Part shown: piece by piece, positions 18,562-26,914 of the stretch | How the letters are laid out: each line of letters opens with the position of its first letter | How positions within the stretch are numbered: the first letter of the stretch is position 1 | From: Desulfobacterales bacterium | Lineage (GTDB): Bacteria; Desulfobacterota; Desulfobulbia; Desulfobulbales; JAGXFP01 | Assembly (NCBI GenBank): GCA_024637225.1 | Contig: JAGXFP010000018.1 | Span: 37,853-101,852, forward strand | Direction: 5' to 3' | DNA: 64,000 bases | The notes under the pieces: generated by a model | What the model was told of the DNA's origin: nothing | What the model saw: the letters and a program-made list of their open reading frames with translations, nothing else | Databases searched by the model: none | Program-made: the position numbers and the translations under genes

Positions 18562-19620
18562 ATGAGCGGCAGACCCCCAAGAATGCTGATTGTCGACGAT
18601 GATGAAATGCTATGCCAGCTGTTGTACCGTTGGCTGACTAAGGAACAATACGACTGCACCGCGGTTTACAGCGGTGAAGAAGCCCTGGCTGCCCTGGAAC
18701 AAACCTCTTTCGAGTTGCTGATCACCGACCTCAACATGCCGGGGATCAGCGGCATCGAGCTGCTCGGGGGGATCCGGGGGAAATACCCCGAGATGATTTC
18801 CATTGTGGTCTCGGCGGTAGACGATCACAGTATCGCGATCAGCGCTCTGGAGCTCGATGCCTTCGCCTATGTAATCAAACCGATCAACAAAAGCGAAACC
18901 CTGATCAATGTCTCTAACGCCTTGCGCCACCGCCAACTTGATCTGGAAAACCGGGAATACAGCGAGGAAATGAATGAGCTGGTGATTAAACGGACCAGGG
19001 AATTGCAGGTAAAGGAAGAAGAGGTTCGGCTGTCGAGGGACGAGACCATCTGCTGCCTGACCCGGGCGGCTGAATTCCGTGACAACGAAACCGCCCAGCA
19101 CACCATGCGGATGGGCAACTACTGCGAGCTGCTGGCGGAGAAAGCCGGGCTCGATCCGGAACTCTGCAAGCTGATCGGAGACGCGAGCCCCCTCCACGAT
19201 GTCGGCAAGATCGGCATCCCGGACCAGATTCTGCTCAAACCCGGCAAACTTACGCCGGAAGAGTTCAAGGTCATCGAAACCCATTGTGAAATCGGCCGGC
19301 GCATTCTCGGCGAATCATCTTCCAAACTGCTCAAAACCGGGGCGGACATTGCACTCAACCATCATGAAAAAGTAGACGGCAGCGGTTATCCCCGAGGCCT
19401 GGCCGGCGACAACATCCCCATTGTGGGACGCATTGCCGCAATCTGCGACGTCTTCGACGCCCTGACCTTCGACCGGGTCTACAAGAAGGCCTTTTCCATT
19501 GAAAAATCCATCGCCATCCTCAAGGAAGGTCGGGGAAGCCATTTCGACGCCAAGCTCCTCGACCTGTTCCTCGAGGCCCTTGACGAAATCCTGCTGATCA
19601 AAACCCATTATTCGCAATAA
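18562..19620 (+). CDS. Response regulator with HD-GYP c-di-GMP phosphodiesterase domain
   Basis: 352 residues. The receiver domain has the acidic pair VDDDE, phosphorylatable Asp56 (LLITDLNMPG) and KP near residue 112. A coiled-coil linker (RTRELQVKEEEVRLSRDE) leads to the HD-GYP domain with His212-Asp213 (SPLHDVGKIGIPD), HHEKVDGSGYP (GYP at 275-277) and VGRIAAICDVFDALT. Such proteins hydrolyse c-di-GMP to pGpG or GMP. ATG 18562 is preferred: AGGTGA lies 6 bases upstream, whereas TTG 18544 has no site. The stop codon overlaps a palindromic repeat. The PilZ gene that follows is a plausible c-di-GMP effector. Confidence 0.95.
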   Translation: MSGRPPRMLIVDDDEMLCQLLYRWLTKEQYDCTAVYSGEEALAALEQTSFELLITDLNMPGISGIELLGGIRGKYPEMISIVVSAVDDHSIAISALELDAFAYVIKPINKSETLINVSNALRHRQLDLENREYSEEMNELVIKRTRELQVKEEEVRLSRDETICCLTRAAEFRDNETAQHTMRMGNYCELLAEKAGLDPELCKLIGDASPLHDVGKIGIPDQILLKPGKLTPEEFKVIETHCEIGRRILGESSSKLLKTGADIALNHHEKVDGSGYPRGLAGDNIPIVGRIAAICDVFDALTFDRVYKKAFSIEKSIAILKEGRGSHFDAKLLDLFLEALDEILLIKTHYSQ

Positions 19621-19727
19621 AGCTGAGTTGAGTCCCGCAAGGCGGGACTCATACGAAACTTATGCCCTGTGGTATAAAGCTGAGTCGGGCAGCTGCTCTG
19701 CTCGTACGAAACTTATGCCCTGTAGGT
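19619..19727 (+). repeat. Palindromic interspersed element, copies B and C in tandem
   Basis: Two head-to-tail copies: AAAGCTGAGT, a hairpin, ACGAAACTTATGCCCTGT. The hairpin is GAGTCCCGC-AAG-GCGGGACTC in copy B (19619-19675) and a GGGCAG/CTGCTC stem in copy C (19676-19727), so the stem is conserved while the sequence differs. They fill the gap between the HD-GYP and PilZ genes. The remaining 19728-19972 shows no gene, only the PilZ ribosome site (AGGAGG). Confidence 0.75.
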
Positions 19728-19972
19728 GCGACCCGGGCCCTCTTCATAACCGCATAACCTGCCGCTTCTACGCCGATAAATCCGTGAGCCGAAATTCCGC
19801 AGTCGGAAGGAGGATTCCATTGCTGTTCACACCTGCCCCCTGTATTTCCGAATTCCCGGTTGACGATTGTCCAAAGAGCCGATTAAGTACCTTATGGACG
19901 GCCGGTTAAGCCGCCTCATGATATTAAAAAGGTGCCGCCAGGCAACTTTTATTACCCACAGGAGGCCGCTGA

Positions 19973-20446
19973 ATGAGTTATGATTCCCCGGATGAACAGA
20001 GTTTCGTCGAAAAAAGAAGATTCGAGAGAGCCTATTTTTCCTCGGACGACGAGATAACCGGCCTGATAAAGGTTCCCGGCGGAGACATGCCGCCGGTCAG
20101 CGGCAACATTTCCCACCTCGATCTCGGCCTCGGCAGTGCTCTTAACGCGGCGGATATCGACGCCAACATCTCGAATCTGAGCCTCGGCGGCCTGTATCTC
20201 ATTTTAAAAAAGACCTGGGCTCCGCACTTTGAGCTCGGCGACATCCTGATCCTGGAAAGGATTCAGGCCACGATTCTCTACAACCTCGATCTAAACGCCG
20301 GGATGGAGATCAAACGGCTGCACAACTATGATTTCGTGGACCGCGTTGGGTTGGGCTGCGAATTTACCGAACTGAGCGAACTCGCCCGGGAAAACATCGG
20401 AAGACTCGTCGAATGGGGCCTGAGCCGGAATGGAGAAAAAATCTAG
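19973..20446 (+). CDS. PilZ-domain protein (probable c-di-GMP receptor)
   Basis: 157 residues with the PilZ c-di-GMP-binding elements: an Arg-rich start KRRFERAYF (RxxxR) and DANISNLSLGGLYL ((D/N)xSxxG), followed by beta-strands (LGDILILERIQATILYNL; VDRVGLGCEFTEL). Between the two motifs lies an insertion of about 45 residues (VPGGDMPPVSGNISHLDLGL), longer than in minimal PilZ domains. Strong ribosome site AGGAGG, 8 bases before the ATG. It is cytoplasmic and lies next to the HD-GYP gene, consistent with a role in reading c-di-GMP; its output partner is unknown. Confidence 0.85.
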   Translation: MSYDSPDEQSFVEKRRFERAYFSSDDEITGLIKVPGGDMPPVSGNISHLDLGLGSALNAADIDANISNLSLGGLYLILKKTWAPHFELGDILILERIQATILYNLDLNAGMEIKRLHNYDFVDRVGLGCEFTELSELARENIGRLVEWGLSRNGEKI

Positions 20447-20552
20447 CCCGCACGATGGGGCTGGTAGTGCTTGATTCGGATTCTGCTTGATGAGTTCGCA
20501 AAAAGTCACGGGATGGCTAAGCAAAAGATTTGATATACAAGATTGGGAATAG

Positions 20553-21047
20553 TCAGGAAGCCTTCTCCTCTGGCGCTGGCGGAATGACCAAGCCGTAGGC
20601 CCTGCCGATTCGCCGGACCATATCCAGGAAAGCGTTGGGCAGGTGCAAATCGCGCTCCTCGATGAGGATTCCGGCTGCGCCGGCAATCTCAAGAGGCCGA
20701 TCATCGGCAACATTGCTCATCCTGTCGCAGAGGGCCTGCATGCGCAGGGCGTCGGTCAAGGGTATCCGCATATCCGGACAATGGCCGGCAAACTCCCTGA
20801 TTTCCTCACCGACCCGGGCCTGATTATCGGCGGCAAAGGAGGCAAACGGTTCCTGATGATTAGTAATGCCGAATATTTCATTAATCACTGCCCCGGTCAG
20901 CATGGTCCGGAATTTCGGATCCCAGTCGGGATATCTTTCGGTCAGGGAAGAAGCGAGTTTCTGGAAACAGACCATTTTAATCACCTCAACGCCTTCCCGC
21001 ATGATCGGGATCAGCTTGCTTTCAAATTCCGTCTCGGATTTTTCCAT
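20553..21047 (-). CDS. Hypothetical protein, all-helical
   Basis: A 164-residue soluble protein without signal or membrane segments. It is mostly predicted helix (SKLIPIMREGVEVIKMVCFQ; MLTGAVINEIFGI; DALRMQALCDRMSNVADDRP) and ends PPAPEEKAS. The codon use is like its neighbours and the frame is clean, so it is probably real. No domain was recognised. It stands alone between the PilZ gene and a tandem-repeat block, with a GGTGG-type site upstream of the ATG at 21047. Confidence 0.6.
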   Translation of the reverse strand: MEKSETEFESKLIPIMREGVEVIKMVCFQKLASSLTERYPDWDPKFRTMLTGAVINEIFGITNHQEPFASFAADNQARVGEEIREFAGHCPDMRIPLTDALRMQALCDRMSNVADDRPLEIAGAAGILIEERDLHLPNAFLDMVRRIGRAYGLVIPPAPEEKAS

Positions 21048-21079
21048 TTGCCACCATCATTCTTTGATATTTATAACTA

Positions 21080-21365
<286 letters not shown>

Positions 21366-21373
21366 GATTTTAT

Positions 21374-21416
21374 AAAAAAAGGCCGCTCCCTTTTACTGCC
21401 GGGAAATCGGCCTTTT
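21374..21416 (-). terminator. Rho-independent terminator of the repeat-protein cluster
   Basis: On the minus strand AAAAGGCCG pairs with CGGCCTTTT around a 22-base loop and runs into a T tract (seven T). It lies 69 bases after the stop of the 108-residue exported protein gene, the last gene of the minus-strand cluster. Confidence 0.75.
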
Positions 21417-21484
21417 CACCCTGATTGCATCTCGGCAGGAAACTTATCCGGCAGTATCTCTCTCGCCCCATAACCCGGCTTCTT

Positions 21485-21811
21485 TCAGTTATTCTTGCTC
21501 TCGTCAACAATGATCACATCACCGAGGACCTTGCTGCCTGCCCCCATCACGACACTGTTTCTGTTATTGTCGCCGGTGGTTTGGCCGGTTGTCGTGCTCG
21601 CTTTCCCGGCCTTTTGCGCGACCTTTGCCCTTGATTTGGAATTCATGATAATGAATTTGATATTCTTGTCGGGCTTGCCCATGTCATCGTAACTAGAAAT
21701 GCCGTCGTCGGTAAATGTGGAGATACCGTCATCAAGATCGCCGGCCCACCCAGAAATAGCACCGCCAAAAACGAGCGCCGCCAACAGAGTGAAAAAAACC
21801 ATTCCCTTCAT
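21485..21811 (-). CDS. Small exported protein of the repeat-protein cluster
   Basis: 108 residues from ATG 21811 (GGGAG about 9 bases upstream; an in-frame ATG 15 bases earlier is less likely). A signal peptide (MKGMVFFTLLAALVFGGAIS) precedes a mature part rich in Asp, Gly and Ser (DDGISTFTDDGISSYDDMG) and an Asn/Thr-rich segment (STTTGQTTGDNNRNSVVMG). The NSVVM motif also ends the 749-residue repeat protein, which hints at shared surface chemistry. It may be a minor subunit or chaperone of the presumed fibre. No known family recognised. Confidence 0.65.
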   Translation of the reverse strand: MKGMVFFTLLAALVFGGAISGWAGDLDDGISTFTDDGISSYDDMGKPDKNIKFIIMNSKSRAKVAQKAGKASTTTGQTTGDNNRNSVVMGAGSKVLGDVIIVDESKNN

Positions 21812-21830
21812 TTTAAAAGCTCCCAAGCAA

Positions 21831-21882
21831 GATGGCGTCGCAAAAAGTCCGATCTACTGCGTCGTGGCGACTTTTTGCGAAT
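21831..21882. repeat. Hairpin repeat TCGCAAAAAGTC / GACTTTTTGCGA
   Basis: A perfect 12-bp inverted repeat (21838-21849 and 21869-21880, 19-base loop) between two genes of the cluster. Related half-copies occur at 20491-20516 (TTCGCAAAAAGTCACGGGATGG) and 25765-25783 (GAGTTTTTGCGGCGCCATC). It is probably a dispersed intergenic repeat. Confidence 0.6.
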
Positions 21883-21899
21883 TGGCCAGCAATGGAAAA

Positions 21900-21951
21900 G
21901 AAAAAAACATCTCGGCCCGGCACCTTAAAAATTGAGATGCCGGGCCGGGAT
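21900..21951 (-). terminator. Rho-independent terminator after the 310-residue repeat protein
   Basis: On the minus strand CCCGGCCCGGCA pairs with TGCCGGGCCGAG around an A/T-rich loop and is followed by ATG and a T run (TTTTTTTC). It lies 25 bases after the stop at 21976, so transcription of the 108-residue gene beyond it would need readthrough or its own promoter. Confidence 0.8.
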
Positions 21952-21975
21952 CGCACCGATTGTCGGATTGTGCGA

Positions 21976-22908
21976 TTACTCGATGGTAACCGATCCCATG
22001 CTGGCTTCCGAGCCTTTGCCGATAGCGACATTGGCCGATTTGTCGACCTTGGCCTGGTTGGTGACCACCCCTTGAATTTTGGCGTTTTTAATGGCGACGG
22101 TGCCCATGTTGGCGGTGGCATCCTTACCGATGGCCACATTGGCCGATTTGCCGATGTCCGCCTTATTGCTGATTACGCCCTTGACGTTGGCCCGGTCCAT
22201 CGAGATAGAAGCCATATTGGAAGCAGCGCCCTCACCGATGGCCACATTGGCCGACTTGTCGACCTTGGCCCGGTTGGTCACCACACCCTTGACGTTGCTG
22301 CCCTTCATATCGATCGTGCCCATATTGGCGCTGGCGCCTTTGCCGATCGCCACGTTGGCCGATTTGCCGATATCGGCCTTATTGCTGATCACGCCCTTGA
22401 CGTTGGAACGATCCATCGCCACCGAACCCATATTGGACCTGGCGCCTTGCCCGATCGCCACGTTGGCAGACTTGTCGACCTTGGCATTATTGGTAACCAC
22501 ACCCTTAACGCTACTGCCCTTCATATCGATCGTGCCCATATTGGCGGTTCCACCACCGATTGCCACATTGGCCGACTTACCGATGTCGGCCTTATTGCTG
22601 ATCACCCCCTTGATTTTGGAGCGATCCATCGAAATCGAACCCATGTTGGCCTTGGAGTCTTTACCGATAGCCACGTTAGCCGATTTATCGACCTTGGCAT
22701 TATTGGTAACCACCCCCTTGACGCTGGAATTCTTGAGGGCCGCGGAACCCATTCTGGCCTTGGCCCCTTCGCCGATGGCCACATTGGCCGACTTCTTGAC
22801 CTCGGCCTTATTGCTGATCACACCTTTAACATCGGAGGCAGCCGATGCAACGGTGGCAAATCCCATTGCCAGACTTACTGCCGCAACTGCGATAATCACT
22901 TTCTTCAT
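21976..22908 (-). CDS. Exported repeat protein, 8 x ~36-residue repeats (putative minor fibre subunit)
   Basis: 310 residues: a signal peptide (MKKVIIAVAAVSLAMGFATV...ASA) followed by eight repeats and nothing else. Each repeat has the pattern V-K-G-V-(I/V)-(S/T)-N-K/N-A then KSANVAIG, then ANMGS or ANMGT. Two variants alternate: GVISNKADIGKSANVAIG and GVVTNxAKVDKSANVAIG, making a double unit of about 71 residues. The regular spacing of Asn, Gly and branched hydrophobics suits a stacked beta-arc or solenoid. It lies in a cluster with a CsgG-like channel, so an amyloid-like or fibrous surface subunit is the best inference. It is not a recognisable curlin. Confidence 0.8.
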   Translation of the reverse strand: MKKVIIAVAAVSLAMGFATVASAASDVKGVISNKAEVKKSANVAIGEGAKARMGSAALKNSSVKGVVTNNAKVDKSANVAIGKDSKANMGSISMDRSKIKGVISNKADIGKSANVAIGGGTANMGTIDMKGSSVKGVVTNNAKVDKSANVAIGQGARSNMGSVAMDRSNVKGVISNKADIGKSANVAIGKGASANMGTIDMKGSNVKGVVTNRAKVDKSANVAIGEGAASNMASISMDRANVKGVISNKADIGKSANVAIGKDATANMGTVAIKNAKIQGVVTNQAKVDKSANVAIGKGSEASMGSVTIE

Positions 22909-23016
22909 TTCAATCTCCTTTCTGTTGTTGTTGGCTGACCGTTTAAAAAATCTTTTTTATAACCATATGAAGTGTCCGGCATAAGGATCCCTAAACAACC
23001 GAATACTCATAATCAA

Positions 23017-25266
23017 TCACTTCATGACCACCGAATTTTTATTGGAAGTCTTGCCCCTTCCCGCGGCAACATTAACATTCTGGCCAAAACTTAACAGACT
23101 ATCCTTGTCGTTAATAGTAATGCCCTTGCCGGAGGTAACGGCGACATCGCCGCCGATGCTGGAACCGTGCTTGACGATCACCGCGCCTGAGTTGGCCTTC
23201 GCCCGGGAACCGGCGGCAATATTGATGGCAGCGCCGCCCTTTACCCTGGTCGAGATATTTCCGGAGACGCTGCTGTTTTCCACGACCACCGAGCCCATGT
23301 TGGCTTCGGTCCGACTGCCGGCCGCCACATTGATTGCGCCGCCGGCTACTTTATTGGTGATATTGCCCCGGACGCTGCTGTTCTCGATTTTGGTGGAACC
23401 CATGTTGGCTTCGGAACGGCTACCGGCGGCAACATTCAGGGCGGCGCCGCCGACGGAGTTTTTGATATTGCCCCTGACCCTGCTGTTCTCGATCCTGGTC
23501 GCGGCCTGATTGGCCTCAGCCCGGTTGCCTGCCGCGACATTCAAGGCCGCGCCGCCGACGGTATTGGTGATATTGCCCCGGACATCGCTGTTGGCAATTT
23601 CGGTGGCGCCCTGACTGGCCTCGGCCCGATTACCCGCCGCGACATTAAGAGCCGCCCCGGCTACGGTGTTTTTCACATTGCCCTTCATACTGCTGTTTTT
23701 CACCTTCAGGGCGGCCTGAGCGGCTTCGGCCCGATTCCCGGCGGCGACGTTCAGGGCCGCCCCGGCCACGGTATTGACCGCAGTGCCCTTCATCTTGCTG
23801 TTTTCCAAATTGACCGCGCCCTGATTGGCCTCGACCCGGTTGCCCGCCGCGACGTTCAAAGTCGCACCCGCCACGGTATTGACCGCGGTGCCTTTCATCT
23901 CGCTGTTCTCCAGCTTGACCGCACCCTGATTGGCCTCAACCCGGTTGCCCGCCGCGACATTCAAAGCCGCACCCGCCACGGTATTGACCGCGGTGCCTTT
24001 CATCTTGCTGTTCTCCAGCTTGACCGCGGCCTGATTGGCCTCGGCCCGGTTACCGGCCGCGACATTAAGAGCCGCCCCGGCCACGGTATTGACCGCAGTG
24101 CCTTTCATCTCGCTGTTCTCCAGCTTGACCGCACCCTGATTGGCCTCAACCCGGTTGCCGGCCGCCACGTTGACCGCCCCACCTACTACCGTGTTGACCA
24201 GGGCTCCTTTCGCCTTACTGTTTTCCATTATCACCGCGGCCTGGTTGGCCTCAACCCGGTTGCCTGCCGCGACGTTAACCGCTCCCAGGGCGCCGATACT
24301 ATTGACGGCGGCCCCGTGCAGGCTGCTGTTTTCCATCCTGGTGGCGGCCTGGTTGGCTTCGACCCGATTCCCGGCCGCCACGTTAACCATATTCTGGCCG
24401 ACCGCGGTATTGACCACCGCCCCGGAAACCTTCGAATTTTCCAGGCTGGCCGCGACCTGCCGCGCCTCTACCTTATTGCCGGCCGCCACATTGACCAGGT
24501 TCTGACCGACGGCGGTGTTGACCACCGCCCCCTCGACACTACTGCCGGACATTCTCACCGTGGCCTGATCGGCCTCAACCTGGTTGCCCGCCCCGACATT
24601 GACCATATTCTGGCCGATCGCGGTATTAATCACCGCCCCGCTCACCCTGCTGTTTTCCATAATCACGGAGGCCTGACCGGCCTTGACCCGATTGCCGGCT
24701 CCAACATTAACAGACTGATCGATCACCGAGGTATTGACCACCGCCCCCTTGACCTGGCCACCCTCCATCCGGACCGAGGACTGATCGGCATCAACCCTAT
24801 TGCCGGCCCCGACGTTTACGGCGTTCCGGCCGGCCGAGGTGTTGACCACCGCGCCGGTGATCCGACTATCCGAAATATCGATTGAGCCCTGATTGGCCTT
24901 GACCTTATTCCCCGCCGCCACATTGACCTTCTTGTCGACCAGGCTGGTATTAACCACCGCTCCCCGCAATTTACCGCCGACCCTGGTGGAGGCCTGGCTG
25001 GCCGAAGCCTTGTTGCCGGCGGCGACGTTGACGCTCTGACTGCTGCGATTGAGATTGACGACAGCGCCTCCCATATCGAGACTCTGCAACTTTATGGAAC
25101 TCTGCTCCGCCTTGCTCTGACTACCGACGGCAACGTTGACGCTTTTCCCAGTTTGCCCGGGCACATTTATCACCGCTCCCTTGACACTGGAATCGGCAAA
25201 AGCCGGGGAAAGGCAGAAAAACAAAGGCGCCAGGGAAAGACAGAGGGAGAGATTAATTTTTTGCAT
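23017..25266 (-). CDS. Large exported repeat protein, ~19 x 35-residue repeats (putative major fibre subunit)
   Basis: 749 residues from ATG 25266 (CGGAGA about 9 bases upstream; ATG 25323 lacks a leader). The signal peptide is MQKINLSLCLSLAPLFFCLS...AFA. Nearly the whole mature chain is repeats with the consensus NVAAGNRVEANQAAVKLENS plus KMKGTAVNTVAGAAL. Invariant positions include NVAAGN, the Asn-Gln of EANQ, ENS and VNT. Repeats 11-14 are almost identical, a sign of recent expansion. The last units change to EANMGS, resembling the 310-residue protein. The C-terminus is NKNSVVMK. The NxQ-rich, G-N spaced repeats recall curlin repeats in style only. The likely role is an extracellular fibre. 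Confidence 0.85.
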   Translation of the reverse strand: MQKINLSLCLSLAPLFFCLSPAFADSSVKGAVINVPGQTGKSVNVAVGSQSKAEQSSIKLQSLDMGGAVVNLNRSSQSVNVAAGNKASASQASTRVGGKLRGAVVNTSLVDKKVNVAAGNKVKANQGSIDISDSRITGAVVNTSAGRNAVNVGAGNRVDADQSSVRMEGGQVKGAVVNTSVIDQSVNVGAGNRVKAGQASVIMENSRVSGAVINTAIGQNMVNVGAGNQVEADQATVRMSGSSVEGAVVNTAVGQNLVNVAAGNKVEARQVAASLENSKVSGAVVNTAVGQNMVNVAAGNRVEANQAATRMENSSLHGAAVNSIGALGAVNVAAGNRVEANQAAVIMENSKAKGALVNTVVGGAVNVAAGNRVEANQGAVKLENSEMKGTAVNTVAGAALNVAAGNRAEANQAAVKLENSKMKGTAVNTVAGAALNVAAGNRVEANQGAVKLENSEMKGTAVNTVAGATLNVAAGNRVEANQGAVNLENSKMKGTAVNTVAGAALNVAAGNRAEAAQAALKVKNSSMKGNVKNTVAGAALNVAAGNRAEASQGATEIANSDVRGNITNTVGGAALNVAAGNRAEANQAATRIENSRVRGNIKNSVGGAALNVAAGSRSEANMGSTKIENSSVRGNITNKVAGGAINVAAGSRTEANMGSVVVENSSVSGNISTRVKGGAAINIAAGSRAKANSGAVIVKHGSSIGGDVAVTSGKGITINDKDSLLSFGQNVNVAAGRGKTSNKNSVVMK

Positions 25267-25799
25267 TTGACATCTCCGAATTACACGTGCCGGGTGCAGA
25301 GACCCGAAGTAATTTTCAGTCAATTAATCTATTTGATATCTATTATCATTTTTACTTTGCTTTTCCCACCGAAAACGAATCAAGCAATCGGGACCGCCCC
25401 GCAAAAACCCATCCCGCCCAAAGCTGGGATCGGGCTCCTGTTTCAAGGTGTAATTATCACTAAATCCACTTTGACAAGCAGTGAATGGTTGCACCATTTT
25501 TCTGTGACTTTTTCACCAGCGTTTTGCCGCTGATAATTACGGTTTGTCTATGGGAAGCGACAAGATTATCGGTTAGTATGAGATGCATAACTTACCGGTC
25601 TGCTTAACCGTTTCAGCCGGTCCGAACCCCATTCAAAATCAAGCTAAAGGGACGCCTGCGATGAAAAAAATTCTCCGCCGTCGGTTTGTTTTCAATGTTG
25701 TTTTTGAGAGGCCATACCTGTGGTATGGCGCACGAACAAAAACACGCCACTACCCAATAGATCGGAGTTTTTGCGGCGCCATCGGAGTTAATCCGGATT
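25267..25799 (-). other. Intergenic region between secretion genes and repeat-protein genes
   Basis: 533 bases with no credible gene. It contains a tight hairpin CCATACC-TGT-GGTATGG near 25712 and a degenerate copy of the GACTTTTTGCG repeat (25765-25783). The stretch just upstream of the large repeat protein gene (about 25310-25380) is AT-rich and a plausible promoter site, but no clear -35/-10 pair was found. The gap suggests that the structural genes can be transcribed apart from the secretion genes, as csgBAC is from csgDEFG. Confidence 0.5.
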
Positions 25800-26087
25800 T
25801 CAGTCGATGGAACTATAAGGTTTTTTCAGATCGTTTTTTATAACGGTGCTTTCCATGCTCGGCCCGTAGGTCCGGCTATAAACCGTACGGGTCTCCCCGG
25901 AAACGGTATCGATCACAAAGGCACCGACCGCGCCGCCTTTTTCGCCGAAGGAAGTGGCCCAGGACGACAACTTGTAGCGGCCAAAGCTCAGATTTGCAGA
26001 TGAGGAGCCCTGGTGATCGATGGCTCCGGTGAGAACCAGAAAAAACAGGGTGGCCAAGACGCCAAAAATAAAATATTTAGCCTTCAT
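25800..26087 (-). CDS. Small exported protein of the secretion cluster
   Basis: 95 residues with an N-terminal hydrophobic leader (KYFIFGVLATLFFLVLTGAI), then a predicted beta-rich domain (SSANLSFGRYKLSSWATSFG; GGAVGAFVIDTVSGETRTVY). Strong ribosome site GGAGGTG, about 8 bases before the ATG. It lies 23 bases after the LPP20-like gene. Its size and position recall the small accessory proteins CsgE/CsgF of curli systems, but there is no visible sequence similarity; that comparison is by context only. Confidence 0.65.
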   Translation of the reverse strand: MKAKYFIFGVLATLFFLVLTGAIDHQGSSSANLSFGRYKLSSWATSFGEKGGAVGAFVIDTVSGETRTVYSRTYGPSMESTVIKNDLKKPYSSID

Positions 26088-26110
26088 CGTCCCACACCTC
26101 CGTATTTATG

Positions 26111-26845
26111 TTACAGGCCCGAACCGGCCTGCGAGTAATCGTCACTTTGCGCTCCCAGCCCCTCGACTTCGATCACCGGGTCCACATCCAGAATCTGCTG
26201 ACCGAGGATCTCCGACACCTCATTGGTATCGATCTGCATTTTGACAAAGGCGTCGCCCTGGTCATCCCAGCCGTAATCCGCAAGCCGGGCCAGATAAATA
26301 GTGGCGAGCACCTTCGATTTGACAATATCCGAGGTTAAAATATAATTTTCCACCGTGGTCTGGCTCTCCAGTGTGAAACCGACGATCCGCTTGGCCAGTT
26401 GCTTGTAAGCATCGATCTCGGCGGCCCGCAGCGCGCCGAGAGGCACGGCCATCGCCGGCGTGGAGGTGGCGAATCCCACCCTGGTGAAACTCTTGCCGTT
26501 AAAGTTGATCTGCTGGCCGTCGATATTAGTGAACTCGTTCAGGGTTATCGAGGCAACGGCCTGGGCGATGTCCTTTTCGGCATCATAGGACATTTCATCT
26601 ATTCTGATCCCGCGGATTTCAGCCTGGGTTTTGGTATCGGTCTTGCCCTCGAATCCCGAGGCGATCATGTTTTCCACAGATTCGCTCGAGCGGATCTTGA
26701 GTCCGTAAATCGACTCGACAATGGCCCGTTCGGCAACGATCTTAGCGGCTCTTATGGTCATGATTTTCTTATTGCCGGCCATAGCCGCCGGCGCAAGTAT
26801 CAAGATGGCAATCACAAAAAAGGTGGTGGCTCTGGCCAGACGCAT
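26111..26845 (-). CDS. Exported protein with two LPP20-like domains
   Basis: 244 residues from ATG 26845 (GGAGGAA 8 bases upstream; ATG 26887 is unlikely). After a signal peptide (MRLARATTFFVIAILILAPA...AMAG) come two copies of an LPP20/FlgP-like module: AAKIVAERAIVESIYGLKIR with SVENMIASG, and RAAEIDAYKQLAKRIVGFTL with TVENYILTSD. These modules occur in periplasmic or outer-membrane accessory proteins. It follows the CsgG-like gene by 69 bases and probably acts with it, for example as a periplasmic ring or gating factor. That role is inference. Confidence 0.75.
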   Translation of the reverse strand: MRLARATTFFVIAILILAPAAMAGNKKIMTIRAAKIVAERAIVESIYGLKIRSSESVENMIASGFEGKTDTKTQAEIRGIRIDEMSYDAEKDIAQAVASITLNEFTNIDGQQINFNGKSFTRVGFATSTPAMAVPLGALRAAEIDAYKQLAKRIVGFTLESQTTVENYILTSDIVKSKVLATIYLARLADYGWDDQGDAFVKMQIDTNEVSEILGQQILDVDPVIEVEGLGAQSDDYSQAGSGL

Positions 26846-26914
26846 CGGGGTTCCTCCATTATCAGAACAGTTTGATTTATGTGTCATATTCCTGAAATTC
26901 GCGGGGGCACACGC

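Noticed and set aside
19619..19727. Resemblance of the minus-strand CACAGGGCATAAG to the start of c-di-GMP-I (GEMM) riboswitches, near c-di-GMP genes
   Set aside because: The rest of the GEMM core (GAAA tetraloop receptor arrangement, ACGCAAAGC) is absent and the copies lie in both orientations and inside coding sequence.
22079..22984. Long plus-strand frames (301 and 368 codons) opposite the 310-residue repeat gene
   Set aside because: They are mirror frames of a highly repetitive coding region; the minus strand has signal peptide, ribosome site and terminator.
23017..25266. About 105-bp periodic DNA repeats that could suggest a CRISPR array
   Set aside because: The period is a translated 35-residue protein repeat without unique spacers; differences fall mostly at codon level and no cas genes are present.
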